Below are positions 17,363 to 25,233 of a stretch of DNA of 64,000 nt, piece by piece. The notes beneath the pieces are model-generated. The model made no database searches. It was not told the DNA's origin and was given only the letters and a program-made list of their open reading frames with translations. Numbering within the stretch: position 1 is the stretch's first letter; each line of letters begins with the position of its first letter. The DNA comes from an uncultured Bulleidia sp. (lineage in GTDB: Bacteria; Bacillota_I; Bacilli_A; Erysipelotrichales; Erysipelotrichaceae): contig CAMUDN010000009.1 of the NCBI GenBank assembly GCA_947087645.1, forward strand, positions 3,539-67,538, read 5' to 3'. A program made the position numbers and the translations under genes.

Positions 17363-18232
17363 TTAAAATAGACTATTTAGTGGTTGATAAGTAGTTGTTA
17401 TTATTTTTGCTTGTTGTTTAAAAAAAGAACTTTTTAAAGCATATTGGATAGCTTCGTATAGTTGTTTTTTATTACATTCAGCATGGTTAAGATAAATACC
17501 TTTTTGATAAGTACAATATCCATAACGAGGTAGTATGATTTGCGGAATGCCGGCTTGCAAACAGCAATTATATAAGTAGATATTTTCTTGATGGATTATT
17601 AGTTCTGGTTTTTGATGCAATAGTTGTCCTTTAGTAATATATTTGAAAGAAGTTAAAGAGTTTCTGATAAGTTTATCAAAGCTTGTGCCTTTTTCTACGA
17701 TAATGGTATCAGCCGATGTTAAGATATCAGCATCGATTATTTTGATTTGTGATGATAGGGAAAATGGCGTTGCATACTTTTGTAAATCATTATAATTAAT
17801 AATTTGGCGACAATCATTTTCTTTTAGAAGTTTATTAAAAGCATGGAATAAGTTATTTTCACTTTTAATTTGTAGACTTTTTTCAGCTAAGTAATAATGT
17901 TTTAAATGATATTTTTGGGCAGCTATAAATGCACTAAAACGACCTAAACTAATTAATATATCAGGTTGATAATCTTGTATGGCTTTTTCCATTGATAGTA
18001 AGTCTTTCTTTAAATATTTATAATTAAGTTCACCTTTTTTAGCATATGTTCCTAAATAGCTTTGAACATTAAAAAAAATTTTTTGATGTGGTCTTGGTGC
18101 ATAATATATATTTTTAGTTATAAAATTATTTTTAGCCATAATAATAGCTTGTTGAGCATGTATATGTAGGTGTAAATATTTATATAATGTTAAATAGTCA
18201 TCTTGCTGACGAACTAACCAAAGTATTTTCAT
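17363..18232 (-). CDS. Glycosyltransferase-like protein, family uncertain
   Basis: 289 residues, start at 18232 with GAAAGGA upstream on the minus strand. I do not recognise the family with certainty. DILISLGRFSAFIAAQKYH, IIDADILTSADTIIVEKGTSFDKLI and AGIPQIILPRYGYCTYQKG give the alternating Rossmann pattern of GT-B enzymes such as MurG relatives, including a late segment where nucleotide-sugar is usually bound. No membrane segments are seen. The IS200/IS605 element begins just upstream and may have displaced its promoter. Confidence 0.5.
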   Translation of the reverse strand: MKILWLVRQQDDYLTLYKYLHLHIHAQQAIIMAKNNFITKNIYYAPRPHQKIFFNVQSYLGTYAKKGELNYKYLKKDLLSMEKAIQDYQPDILISLGRFSAFIAAQKYHLKHYYLAEKSLQIKSENNLFHAFNKLLKENDCRQIINYNDLQKYATPFSLSSQIKIIDADILTSADTIIVEKGTSFDKLIRNSLTSFKYITKGQLLHQKPELIIHQENIYLYNCCLQAGIPQIILPRYGYCTYQKGIYLNHAECNKKQLYEAIQYALKSSFFKQQAKIITTTYQPLNSLF

Positions 18233-18265
18233 AAATTAAATCCTTTCGTTTGCCATAGGCGGAAA

Positions 18266-18287
18266 CCCACTACCTGCAGGTGGTGGG
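18266..18287. repeat. IS200/IS605 left-end hairpin
   Basis: Nine-bp stem CCCACTACC/GGTGGTGGG (one wobble pair) with a TGCA loop, near the left end of the element. Confidence 0.75.
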
Positions 18288-18311
18288 AGGAGCCTTGTGA
18301 ATCTTTAGCCA

Positions 18312-18716
18312 TTAACCCTGACTTTCAATATACTTTTGTATAGTCGCTGACGATACTTCTCTAAGACTGCAAGCAAAGTATCCGTCTGACCAAAATATCC
18401 TTTTCTTTCAATACTGTTTAGACAGAAACGAACCATATTTTTGCCATAGGTAATATGTTGTTTCTTGTTTTACAATCTTAACAATGTCGCAAGCCCTATT
18501 AGTCGTATCATAACTTATTAAGAAATGCATGTGGTCTTTGTCTGCTTCCATAGCGATTATTTCGTAGCCACGAGTATTGGTTATATCAAAAATCTTTTGC
18601 TTAACATCGTCAGCAATAGAACCTTTTAGTAGTTTCTTACGATATTTAGTTACAAGAACTATATGTACTTTTAGACTATGTTTTCATCTGTTATGACGAT
18701 TATATCTATTGTCCAT
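18312..18716 (-). pseudogene. tnpA: IS200-type transposase TnpA with two in-frame TGA codons
   Basis: Read on the minus strand from 18716, 134 codons give a recognisable HUH transposase: VHIVLVTKYRKKLL, EADKDHMHFLISYD with the His-x-His pair, FWSDGYFACS, and a C-terminal Tyr in SATIQKYIESQG. TGA occurs at codon 11 (18684-18686) and codon 103 (18408-18410). The second falls where the family has Trp (KQY-W-KKRIFWSDGYF), and the first probably also replaces Trp. All catalytic residues remain. TGA is a real stop elsewhere in the window, so this copy is most likely inactive through two G-to-A changes. Confidence 0.8.
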
Positions 18717-18792
18717 AGCCTACCTCTGATAATTATTGACTTTCACTAACTATTACTATATCTAGTGAAATATCAATTAAGGGAGCACATCT

Positions 18793-19932
18793 ATGGAACA
18801 GATGACTATAACAGCAAAAGTTCAAATAGTTGCTACTGATGCAGATAAAGTTTTGCTTGATGAAACTATGTCTGTTTATCGTGATGCCTGTAATTATGTT
18901 TCAGACTATGTATTTCAAACTCATGATTTAAAGCAGTTTTCACTGAATAAAGTTTTGTATTCTACTCTAAGAGAAAAATTTGGTCTGAAATCGCAAATGG
19001 CTCAGTCCGTTTTGAAAACAGTCATCGCAAGATATAGAACTATTCTCGAAAATCAAAATAAATGGATACGACCAACCTTCAAGAAACCTCATTATGATTT
19101 AGTTTGGAACAGAGATTATTCTTTAACGCAAAACTGTTTTTCTGTGAATACACTGAATGGTCGTGTTAAACTGCCATATTTCGCTGAAGGTATGTCTAAA
19201 TATTTTGACCACACAATCTATAGATTTGGTACAGCCAAGTTCACAAACAAACATGGTAAATATTATCTTCACATACCAGTAACTTATGATGCCGAAGAAA
19301 GTAATATTTCTGACATTTGTAATGTCGTAGGCATTGATAGAGGGATTAACTTCGTTGTTGCAACCTATGACAGTTATCACAAGTCTGGATTTGTTAGTGG
19401 AAAAGCTATAAAGCAGAAACGTGCTAACTATTCCAAACTTCGTAAAAAACTCCAAATGCGACAAACTCCATCTTCAAGGCAAAGATTAAAAGCTATCGGT
19501 CATCGAGAAAACCGTTGGATGCAAGATGTGAACCATTGTGTATCAAAGGCACTTGTTGAGAATAACCCGAAGCATACACTCTTTGTATTAGAAGATTTGT
19601 CGGGTATTCGTAATGCTACAGAGCGTGTCAAAACAAAAGACCGTTATGTTTCTGTGTCGTGGTCGTTCTATGATTTGGAACAGAAACTAATTTACAAGGC
19701 AAAGCAGAATCAATCTTCTGTAATTAAGGTGGACCCTCGTTATACGAGTCAATGTTGTCCTATTTGTGGGCATACGGAAAAGTCTAACCGTAACAAGAAA
19801 ATACATTTGTTTACTTGTAAAAACTGTGGCTATCAGTCCAATGATGACCGTATTGGAGCTATGAATCTGTATCGTATGGGAATAAACTATCTTTCTGATA
19901 GCCAAGTACCTGATACGGTTGCAACAGAGTAA
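18793..19932 (+). CDS. tnpB: RNA-guided nuclease TnpB of the IS200/IS605 element
   Basis: 379 residues, full length. TnpB is a Cas12-like RuvC nuclease guided by a transposon-end RNA. The RuvC residues are seen in VVGIDRGINFVVATYD (Asp), LFVLEDLSGIRNATERV (Glu) and SNDDRIGAMNLYRMG (Asp). The zinc finger reads CPICGHTEKSNRN and then CKNCGY. An N-terminal wedge-like region covers residues 1-170. No stop or frameshift is present, so it may be active even though the partner tnpA is broken. Codon use is less AT-biased than in neighbours, consistent with recent arrival. Confidence 0.93.
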   Translation: MEQMTITAKVQIVATDADKVLLDETMSVYRDACNYVSDYVFQTHDLKQFSLNKVLYSTLREKFGLKSQMAQSVLKTVIARYRTILENQNKWIRPTFKKPHYDLVWNRDYSLTQNCFSVNTLNGRVKLPYFAEGMSKYFDHTIYRFGTAKFTNKHGKYYLHIPVTYDAEESNISDICNVVGIDRGINFVVATYDSYHKSGFVSGKAIKQKRANYSKLRKKLQMRQTPSSRQRLKAIGHRENRWMQDVNHCVSKALVENNPKHTLFVLEDLSGIRNATERVKTKDRYVSVSWSFYDLEQKLIYKAKQNQSSVIKVDPRYTSQCCPICGHTEKSNRNKKIHLFTCKNCGYQSNDDRIGAMNLYRMGINYLSDSQVPDTVATE

Positions 19933-20080
19933 ACTTTGTTGCAAAGGGTGCTGTCAACCACCCTGCGATGTAACGCCACTTTAGATAGCGATATCTATTG
20001 GGGTTAAAGGTCGGAGGCGTAAGCTGTTAGTACGACTGGGCAGTTACAAGCCCATGACCTTTAGGTCGTGGGTAGTTGAT
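19933..20080 (+). ncRNA. Candidate omega RNA / right end of IS605 element
   Basis: The 148 bases after the tnpB stop are non-coding and GC-richer than flanking DNA, and they end in the right-end hairpin. In this family the TnpB guide RNA comes from the tnpB 3' end plus the right end, and the guide is the sequence just beyond it (here from about 20081). Assignment is by position, not by a checked covariance model. Confidence 0.45.
20051..20072. repeat. IS200/IS605 right-end hairpin
   Basis: Perfect nine-bp-class palindrome CCCATGACC-TTTA-GGTCGTGGG (one wobble) before the presumed cleavage site near GTAGTTGAT. Confidence 0.75.
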
Positions 20081-20158
20081 ATTTAAAATATATCATAATT
20101 TTTATTGAATATAGGCTTATTTTCGTATAAAATATCTTGAGAAAATGGAGGAAATATC

Positions 20159-20779
20159 ATGTTAGAAGTGCTACATCATCCGCTTATTACACACAAGTTG
20201 ACACAAATGCGTCAAAAGTCGACAACAACGAAAGATTTCCGTGAAAATCTAGATGAAATTGCTGAATTGATGGCATATGAAGTGTGTCGTGATTTACCAA
20301 CCAAACCTGTTGAAATTGAAACACCATTAGCTAAATGTATTGGCTATGAATTATCAAAAGAAGTAGTTATTGTACCTATTTTACGAGCTGGTATTGGTTT
20401 ACTAGATGGTATTCGTCGTTTAGTTCCAACAGCTAAGGTTGGTTTTATCGGTATGTATCGGGATGAAGAAACAATGGAGCCGGTTGAATATTTTGCTAAG
20501 TTTCCAAATGACTTAGAAAATTCAATTGTTATGATTGTTGATCCAATGTTAGCAACCGGTGGTAGTGCTAATGATGCCATCAATTTAGTCAAAGCAAGAG
20601 GAGCTAAGAGTATTAAACTTGTTTGCTTAGTAGGAGCACCAGAAGGTGTACAATTATTACAAAAAGAGCATCCAGATGTGGATATATATTTAGCTGCTTT
20701 AGATGAAAAATTAAATGAGAATAGCTATATTGTGCCAGGACTTGGTGATGCTGGTGATCGGATTTTTGGGACTAAGTAG
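20159..20779 (+). CDS. upp: Uracil phosphoribosyltransferase
   Basis: 206 residues, standard Upp length. It converts uracil and PRPP to UMP (pyrimidine salvage). HHPLITHKLTQMRQKSTTT is the typical N-terminus. VPILRAGIGLLDGI, the PRPP loop MIVDPMLATGGSAND and the uracil-binding tail YIVPGLGDAGDRIFGT are all present. A GGAGG ribosome site precedes the ATG. The next small membrane gene starts with TTG right after the TAG stop. Confidence 0.97.
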   Translation: MLEVLHHPLITHKLTQMRQKSTTTKDFRENLDEIAELMAYEVCRDLPTKPVEIETPLAKCIGYELSKEVVIVPILRAGIGLLDGIRRLVPTAKVGFIGMYRDEETMEPVEYFAKFPNDLENSIVMIVDPMLATGGSANDAINLVKARGAKSIKLVCLVGAPEGVQLLQKEHPDVDIYLAALDEKLNENSYIVPGLGDAGDRIFGTK

Positions 20780-20971
20780 TTGTTACATAAAATAATAGAA
20801 GCAGGCATTTATTTAATGACTTTTTGCCTGAGCTTTTATGCATTACAATCTTTACGTTTAGAGATTTTGGTTCATAAAAATCAGGTTCAAAAAGCTCAAC
20901 TATTATTTGGTTTATTAGTTTTATCCTTAGCTTATTTATCAGGTTCTTTTATTCTCAAATTTTTACCTTAA
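20780..20971 (+). CDS. Small membrane protein, DUF1146/YwzB family
   Basis: 63 residues from a TTG start directly after the upp stop, so probably coupled to upp. Two membrane segments, separated by RLEILVHKNQVQKAQLLFGL, match the DUF1146 (YwzB) family of small Bacillota membrane proteins. Function is unknown. A terminator overlaps its stop codon. Confidence 0.72.
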   Translation: MLHKIIEAGIYLMTFCLSFYALQSLRLEILVHKNQVQKAQLLFGLLVLSLAYLSGSFILKFLP

Positions 20972-20997
20972 ACTTTCCTTTATGGAAAGTTTTTTTA
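20970..20997 (+). terminator. Rho-independent terminator
   Basis: AAACTTTCC/GGAAAGTTT nine-bp stem (20970-20978, 20984-20992), five-base loop, then TTTTT. Confidence 0.88.
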
Positions 20998-21046
20998 AAA
21001 GAGGGATAACTTTTTTTAAGGGAATAGAAAAGTGGAGGTTTTAAAA

Positions 21047-21577
21047 ATGATGAGTGCAAAAGAACTTTGGCATGATTATATCAGTGAAAAAAAGAAAATA
21101 TATGATTTAATAGTACCTAAGCAAGCTGACAATGCTTTGATTTCAGAAGCAAATTGGATCACGAGATCACAATATAGTTGGGGTGGCGACTTGGGTGTTC
21201 ATGTACAAGTTGGAGATATTTGTTATTTAGATTTTGGTCAAAGTTATTTAAATGAAATGGGATATCAACATTTTGGTTTAGTATTTTCAATTTTTGCTAA
21301 AAAAGCTTTAATTATTCCTATGACATCAAATGTATTTACATATGCTAAAGCATATGATCAAAGACAAAGACCAACAGGTAAAGAACATTTGATGCAAATA
21401 GGTTTAATTCCTGGTTTAGTTCGTCCATCTGTTCTTTTTTTAAATGATTTAAGATTTATTAATACAGCAAGAGTGATTGATATTAAAGCACATATTTCAC
21501 CAGCTTCATCTTTATTTAAAAAGATTGAACATGGTGTAATAAAAGTAATTTTTGGGAGTAATAGCTTAAAATTATAG
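21047..21577 (+). CDS. PemK/MazF-fold protein of unknown function
   Basis: 176 residues from the ATG at 21047, which has GGAGG (21034-21038) at good spacing; the in-frame GTG at 21032 would put the ribosome site inside the gene. Residues about 55-165 look like the MazF/PemK barrel: VGDICYLDFGQSYLNEMGYQHFGLVFS, LIIPMTSNVFTYAKAY and PSVLFLNDLRFINTARVID. The N-terminal 50 residues are extra compared with MazF toxins, and no antitoxin gene lies next to it. It precedes tilS by 12 bases. It may be a chromosomal relative and not a toxin. Confidence 0.6.
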   Translation: MMSAKELWHDYISEKKKIYDLIVPKQADNALISEANWITRSQYSWGGDLGVHVQVGDICYLDFGQSYLNEMGYQHFGLVFSIFAKKALIIPMTSNVFTYAKAYDQRQRPTGKEHLMQIGLIPGLVRPSVLFLNDLRFINTARVIDIKAHISPASSLFKKIEHGVIKVIFGSNSLKL

Positions 21578-21589
21578 TAAAATAAAAGC

Positions 21590-22822
21590 ATGGAAAAAAG
21601 AGAAGGTTGTTGGCTGGTGGCTGTTTCAACTGGTCCTGATTCAATGTATTTACTACAACAATGCCTTTTGTTGCAAATGGATATACAAATTGCTTTTGTG
21701 AATTATCATTTTCGGGCTCAAGCGGAACAAGAAGAAGTATTTATTCGTCAATATGCACATCAATATCATCTTCCTTTGCATGTTTTAAATGCTGAATTTA
21801 AACCGACAGGTAATTTTGAAGCAGCAGCTCGTAAATGGCGTTATGATTTTTTTGCTAAGCTTGTCTTAGCAAATAATTTAAAAGGTGTATTAGTTGCTCA
21901 TCATCAAGATGATTTATTAGAAACTTATTTCATGCAAGTGGAAAAACAAATAGAGCCTAATTATTTTGGTTTAAAGCAAGAAGTGATCATTAATGGTATG
22001 AAAGTAGTGCGACCATTACTCGATTTGCAGAAAAGAACAATCCTATCTTATTTAGATAAAAATAAAATTCCTTATTTTATTGATCATACAAATATGCAAG
22101 ATGACTATCGTCGTAACCAAATTCGTCACCATATAATTAAGAAATTAAATGATATCGAAAGATGTCAGATCTTAGCTGAAATTAAGCATAAAAATAAATT
22201 ATTGAAAATACGTAGAAATTATGTACAATCATTTATTCATGAAAATAAAATTAGGGTTATTGATTATCGTCAATTGTTACTAATTGAGCGTTTAACAGCT
22301 TTACGTTTTTTGCTTGAAGAAGATCAGCATTATAGTCAGTCACATTTAAGGGAATTAGATAAATTGATGATGACAAAGGATGATTTTGATTTAGAGTTAA
22401 AGGCAAAACATTTGGTAATTGATAAAAAAAATATTTTTGTTTTTTTTGTTAAGCCATATTATTTTCAATTTAAAACAATAGTAATTGGTTTATATACTTA
22501 TTTTAAAATAGAAAAAGGGCAAATAGGCGTTAATGCACTGACCGTTAAGGAAAGTGATTATCCGCTTATTATCCGACCATATAAGAGTGGTGATTTTATA
22601 CAAATGTTTTTTGGTAAAAAGAAAATTTCACGTTTTTTTATTGATCGTAAAATTCCACGTTATCAAAGGAAAGTATGGCCGATTGTGTGTAATTGTTTAG
22701 GAAAAGTTATTTTAGTACCAGGATTAGGTTGTGATATTGACCATTTTTCTATAAACCCATCTTTCAATGTGGTACAATACTTTGGTAACGAGGAGCTATT
22801 ATGTGGGAAAAAGAAACAATAA
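21590..22822 (+). CDS. tilS: tRNA(Ile)-lysidine synthetase
   Basis: 410 residues. It modifies C34 of tRNA(Ile) CAU to lysidine with ATP and lysine. The PP-loop is VAVSTGPDSMYLL (residues about 9-21), where most members have SGGxDS, so Gly to Thr is a local variation. Also present are NYHFRAQAEQEEVFIR, AAARKWRYDFF, VAHHQDDLLETYFMQ and RRNQIRHHIIKKLN. The C-terminal part carries TilS domain motifs (IRPYKSGDFIQM, FIDRKIPRYQR). It overlaps hpt by 22 bases, the conserved tilS-hpt-ftsH order. Confidence 0.93.
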   Translation: MEKREGCWLVAVSTGPDSMYLLQQCLLLQMDIQIAFVNYHFRAQAEQEEVFIRQYAHQYHLPLHVLNAEFKPTGNFEAAARKWRYDFFAKLVLANNLKGVLVAHHQDDLLETYFMQVEKQIEPNYFGLKQEVIINGMKVVRPLLDLQKRTILSYLDKNKIPYFIDHTNMQDDYRRNQIRHHIIKKLNDIERCQILAEIKHKNKLLKIRRNYVQSFIHENKIRVIDYRQLLLIERLTALRFLLEEDQHYSQSHLRELDKLMMTKDDFDLELKAKHLVIDKKNIFVFFVKPYYFQFKTIVIGLYTYFKIEKGQIGVNALTVKESDYPLIIRPYKSGDFIQMFFGKKKISRFFIDRKIPRYQRKVWPIVCNCLGKVILVPGLGCDIDHFSINPSFNVVQYFGNEELLCGKKKQ

Positions 22823-23352
22823 AGAAAGTATTATTTAGTCAACAAGATATTCAAGCAAGATGCTTACAATTAGGTAAACAGTTAAGTAAGGATTATCTTC
22901 ATAAGAAGACCTTACTAGTTGCTTTATTAAGAGGATCAGTTCCTTTTTTAGCTGAATTAATTAAATATATTGATTTAAATATTCAATATGATTTTATGGA
23001 TGTTTCTTCTTATGAAGGAACAGAATCAATTGGTGATATTCGTATCATTAAAGATTTGGATACATCTATTAAGGGATTAGATATTATTTTAGTAGAAGAT
23101 ATAGTTGATACTGGTCGAACAGTAAAAACAGTAACGGAAACTTTAATGAATAAAGGTGCTAATTCAGTACAAGTAGTAACTTTATTAGATAAGCCTAGTC
23201 GGCGAGTAGAGAATATTCAGCCAGCTTATGTTGGCTTTGAAATTGAAAATGAATTTGTGGTAGGCTTTGGAATGGATTTTAATCAAGATTATCGTTGCTT
23301 GCCATATATTGGTGTATTGCAAGATGAATGTTATGAAATAAAGGAGAAATAA
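22801..23352 (+). CDS. hpt: Hypoxanthine phosphoribosyltransferase
   Basis: 183 residues. Purine salvage: hypoxanthine or guanine plus PRPP to IMP or GMP. VALLRGSVPFLAELI, FMDVSSYEG and the PRPP loop IILVEDIVDTGRTVKTV are diagnostic, and FVVGFGMDFNQDYRCLPYIGVL is the usual C-terminus. The GAGG ribosome site lies within tilS, and its stop overlaps the ftsH start (TAATG). Confidence 0.96.
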   Translation: MWEKETIKKVLFSQQDIQARCLQLGKQLSKDYLHKKTLLVALLRGSVPFLAELIKYIDLNIQYDFMDVSSYEGTESIGDIRIIKDLDTSIKGLDIILVEDIVDTGRTVKTVTETLMNKGANSVQVVTLLDKPSRRVENIQPAYVGFEIENEFVVGFGMDFNQDYRCLPYIGVLQDECYEIKEK

Positions 23353-25184
23353 TGAAAAAGAGAAGTCTAATACAACGTTACTTACCTTTATTGATTATAG
23401 TTTTAGCTATTTTCAATTTATGGTTAATGAATCCTAATGCAAAAGCAAAAAAAATGACGATTGATGCTTTTACTAAAATTATTGATACTAAGAAAGTCGA
23501 ATCAGCTACTTTTTCAATAGGTACAAATATTACAACGATTAAAGGTATTTATATTAAGGATAATAATAAAGCAAACTTTGAAGTTGTTGTACCAACAAGT
23601 AGTAAATTGGTTAATGATAGTATTCAGAAGTTGAAAGATAAAAGTATTAATGTAGTTGATGCAGAAGCATCTAATTTGTTTGTTGAAACAATCGTTAATT
23701 TACTGCCATTTGCTTTAATGATGGGTTTTGGTTTCTGGATGATTTCACGGATGGCAATGAATGGAGCCGGGGGGAAGGCATTTGAATTTTCTAATTCACG
23801 TGCTCGTTTAGAAAATAAAATTAAAACTCGTTTTAAAGATGTTGCCGGCTGTGATGAAGAAAAACAAGAGATGGCAGAGATTATCGATTATTTAAAGTTT
23901 CCTAAAAAGTTTGAACAAATGGGAGCCCGCATTCCTAAAGGAATTTTATTAAGTGGGCATCCAGGAACAGGTAAGACTTTATTAGCTAAAGCTGTAGCTG
24001 GGGAAGCTAATGTTCCTTTTTATAGTATTTCCGGTTCAGATTTTGTTGAAATGTTTGTTGGTGTTGGTGCCTCACGGGTTCGTGATATGTTTAAAAAAGC
24101 AAAGCAAACAGCTCCATGTATTATTTTTATTGATGAAATAGATGCCGTTGGTCGGCAACGGGGAGCTGGTTTTGGCGGTGGCCATGATGAGCGAGAACAA
24201 ACTTTAAATCAGCTATTAGTTGAAATGGATGGTATGGAAGAAAATAATGGGGTAGTAGTTATTGCTGCAACGAATAGACCAGATGTTTTAGACCCTGCAT
24301 TATTAAGAGCCGGCCGTTTTGATCGTCAAATTACAGTTGCTTTACCAGATTGGAAAGGACGTAAAGCAATCTTAGAAGTACATGCTCGTAATAAAAAAAT
24401 AGAAAATAAAGTGGATTTAGAAGCTTTAGCTAGAAGAACACCAGGTTTTTCAGGGGCTGATTTAGAAAATGTATTAAATGAAGCAGCTATTTTAGCTGTA
24501 CGTGAAAATACGACAGAAATTAAGATGGCACAAATTGATGAAGCAATTGATCGGGTTATGATGGGACCAGCAAAAGTATCACGAACTTATGATGAACATA
24601 CGAAAAAATTAGTTGCTTATCATGAAAGTGGACATGCAATTATAGGCCTATTCTTAGATAATGCACAAATCGTACAAAAAGTAACTATTATTCCTCGTGG
24701 ACAAGCTGGTGGCTATAATTTAATGACACCAAAAGAAGAAAAAATGATGCATACAAAGAATGATTTGATGGCTTCCATAACTTCTTATATGGGTGGTAGA
24801 ACAGCTGAGGAATTATTCTTTGATGATATTACAACCGGAGCAGTTGATGATATTAAACGGGCAACTAATATTGCTCAAGATATGGTTACTTTATATGGAA
24901 TGTCAGATTTAGGACCAATAAAATATAATTCATCTAATGAAAATGTTTTTTTAGGCCGAGATTATAATCAACCAAATAATGTTTCTGGTGAAGTTGCTTA
25001 TGAAATTGATCAAGAAGTTCGTAAGATAGTTAATACATGCCATGCTAAAGCACGAGCAATCATTTCAGAACATAAAGAAGAATTGGAAAGAATTGCTCAT
25101 GCTTTATTAGATAATGAAACATTGACTAATGAACAAATTAGACGGGTTGTAAAAGGTGAACCGATTGAAGGTGCAGAAGCATAA
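23352..25184 (+). CDS. ftsH: ATP-dependent zinc metalloprotease FtsH
   Basis: 610 residues. Membrane-anchored AAA+ protease that degrades misfolded membrane and regulatory proteins. Two membrane segments (about 8-26 and 112-132) flank a small external domain. Walker A is GHPGTGKT (202-209) instead of the usual GPPGTGKT. Walker B is IIFIDEIDAVGRQRG, the second region of homology is RPDVLDPALLRAGRFDRQI, and the zinc motif is HESGH (about 418-422). It follows hpt with a TAATG overlap. Confidence 0.97.
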   Translation: MKKRSLIQRYLPLLIIVLAIFNLWLMNPNAKAKKMTIDAFTKIIDTKKVESATFSIGTNITTIKGIYIKDNNKANFEVVVPTSSKLVNDSIQKLKDKSINVVDAEASNLFVETIVNLLPFALMMGFGFWMISRMAMNGAGGKAFEFSNSRARLENKIKTRFKDVAGCDEEKQEMAEIIDYLKFPKKFEQMGARIPKGILLSGHPGTGKTLLAKAVAGEANVPFYSISGSDFVEMFVGVGASRVRDMFKKAKQTAPCIIFIDEIDAVGRQRGAGFGGGHDEREQTLNQLLVEMDGMEENNGVVVIAATNRPDVLDPALLRAGRFDRQITVALPDWKGRKAILEVHARNKKIENKVDLEALARRTPGFSGADLENVLNEAAILAVRENTTEIKMAQIDEAIDRVMMGPAKVSRTYDEHTKKLVAYHESGHAIIGLFLDNAQIVQKVTIIPRGQAGGYNLMTPKEEKMMHTKNDLMASITSYMGGRTAEELFFDDITTGAVDDIKRATNIAQDMVTLYGMSDLGPIKYNSSNENVFLGRDYNQPNNVSGEVAYEIDQEVRKIVNTCHAKARAIISEHKEELERIAHALLDNETLTNEQIRRVVKGEPIEGAEA

Positions 25185-25233
25185 GCTAATGTTTAAAAGC
25201 AATAAAAGATCATTTTGGGGAGGAAATAAGAGA

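Larger units (their letters stand above)
18240..20080. mobile_element. IS200/IS605-family insertion sequence, tnpA and tnpB divergent
   Basis: Two subterminal hairpins bound the element: CCCACTACC-TGCA-GGTGGTGGG at 18266-18287 and CCCATGACC-TTTA-GGTCGTGGG at 20051-20072, the imperfect palindromes recognised by TnpA in this family. Between them lie a tnpA-like gene on the minus strand and an intact tnpB on the plus strand. There are no terminal inverted repeats or target duplications, as expected for the family. The exact ends are not certain; 18240 and 20080 are estimates. Confidence 0.85.

Noticed and set aside
18312..18716. TGA read as tryptophan throughout this organism
   Set aside because: TGA is a clear stop of rmlA (overlapping rmlB), the MarR-radical-SAM gene and the antitoxin gene, and other genes use TGG for Trp.
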